Below, one piece after another: positions 6,571 to 6,589 of a DNA stretch of 6,589 nucleotides. The notes beneath the pieces were generated by a model. It made no database searches and was not told the DNA's origin. It was given only the letters and a program-made list of their open reading frames with translations. Each line of letters begins with the position of its first letter. Positions within the stretch are counted from its first letter, which is position 1. Origin of the DNA: a bacterium (GTDB taxonomy: Bacteria; Spirochaetota; UBA4802; UBA5550); NCBI GenBank assembly GCA_024224995.1, contig JAAENB010000166.1, positions 1 through 6,589 of the forward strand, in the 5' to 3' direction. The position numbers were made by a program, and so were the translations under genes.

Positions 6571-6589
6571 TTACTGGCTGGTTTCAGGC

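Larger units (their letters stand above)
6380..6585. repeat. 206-base inverted-repeat element (MITE- or REP-like)
   Basis: Arm 6380-6416 and arm 6549-6585 are reverse complements at 35 of 37 positions (differences at 6390 and 6397 in the left arm). Inside them, CAAAACAGACCCC (6416-6428) mirrors 6505-6517 with one mismatch, AGTTTCT (6441-6447) mirrors 6487-6493, and CTGACC (6456-6461) mirrors 6483-6488. The whole stretch could fold into a long, interrupted hairpin. It holds no open reading frame of note and no transposase, so it would be non-autonomous. Target-site duplication cannot be judged because the window ends four bases beyond the right arm. A mobile origin is an inference from the architecture. 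Confidence 0.65.

Noticed and set aside
6380..6585. CRISPR array.
   Set aside because: The repeats are inverted, only two in number and not regularly spaced with unique spacers, and no cas gene is present.

Overview
The window reads as a chromosomal segment from a Gram-negative-type bacterium of moderate GC content. It holds five genes, all on the + strand, and no phage, plasmid or RNA genes that I could recognise. The phylum is not fixed by the sequence. A HisKA_2 sensor kinase next to a receiver-first hybrid kinase, together with a poorly conserved lipobox, would suit a spirochaete or a deltaproteobacterium-like lineage, but this is only a leaning.

Layout: 1-251 is non-coding. It starts with a GC-rich perfect hairpin and has overlapping AT-rich inverted repeats nearer the first gene. 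Three closely spaced genes follow (gaps of 14 and 25 bases) and look like one operon: a NeuB/SAF-type sialic (nonulosonic) acid synthase (252-1295), a small unrecognised exported or lipoprotein-like protein (1310-1822), and an exported polysaccharide deacetylase related to the PgaB/IcaB branch with an unassigned C-terminal extension (1848-3143). The likely theme is cell-surface glycan synthesis or modification, but no transferase, cytidylyltransferase or exporter lies in the window.

A 127-base gap (3144-3270) holds a hairpin at the stop of the deacetylase gene and a strong sigma70-type promoter whose -10 box lies only 7 bases before the next ATG. It drives a two-gene signalling unit: a membrane sensor kinase with an extracytoplasmic domain, coiled coil, GAF, HisKA_2 and HATPase domains (3271-5220), and a receiver-HisKA-HATPase protein without a DNA-binding domain (5226-6371). 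They probably form a phosphorelay in which the first kinase signals to the receiver of the second, whose own kinase module passes the signal to a partner outside the window.

The last ~250 bases are a repeat zone. A hairpin overlaps the end of the hybrid kinase gene, and a 206-base element (6380-6585) is bounded by 37-base inverted repeats (35/37 identical), each containing a GACGTTGCA-type palindrome. Smaller inverted repeats are nested inside. It looks like a non-autonomous mobile or REP-like element and is the most unusual structure here. I found no convincing new multi-gene system.
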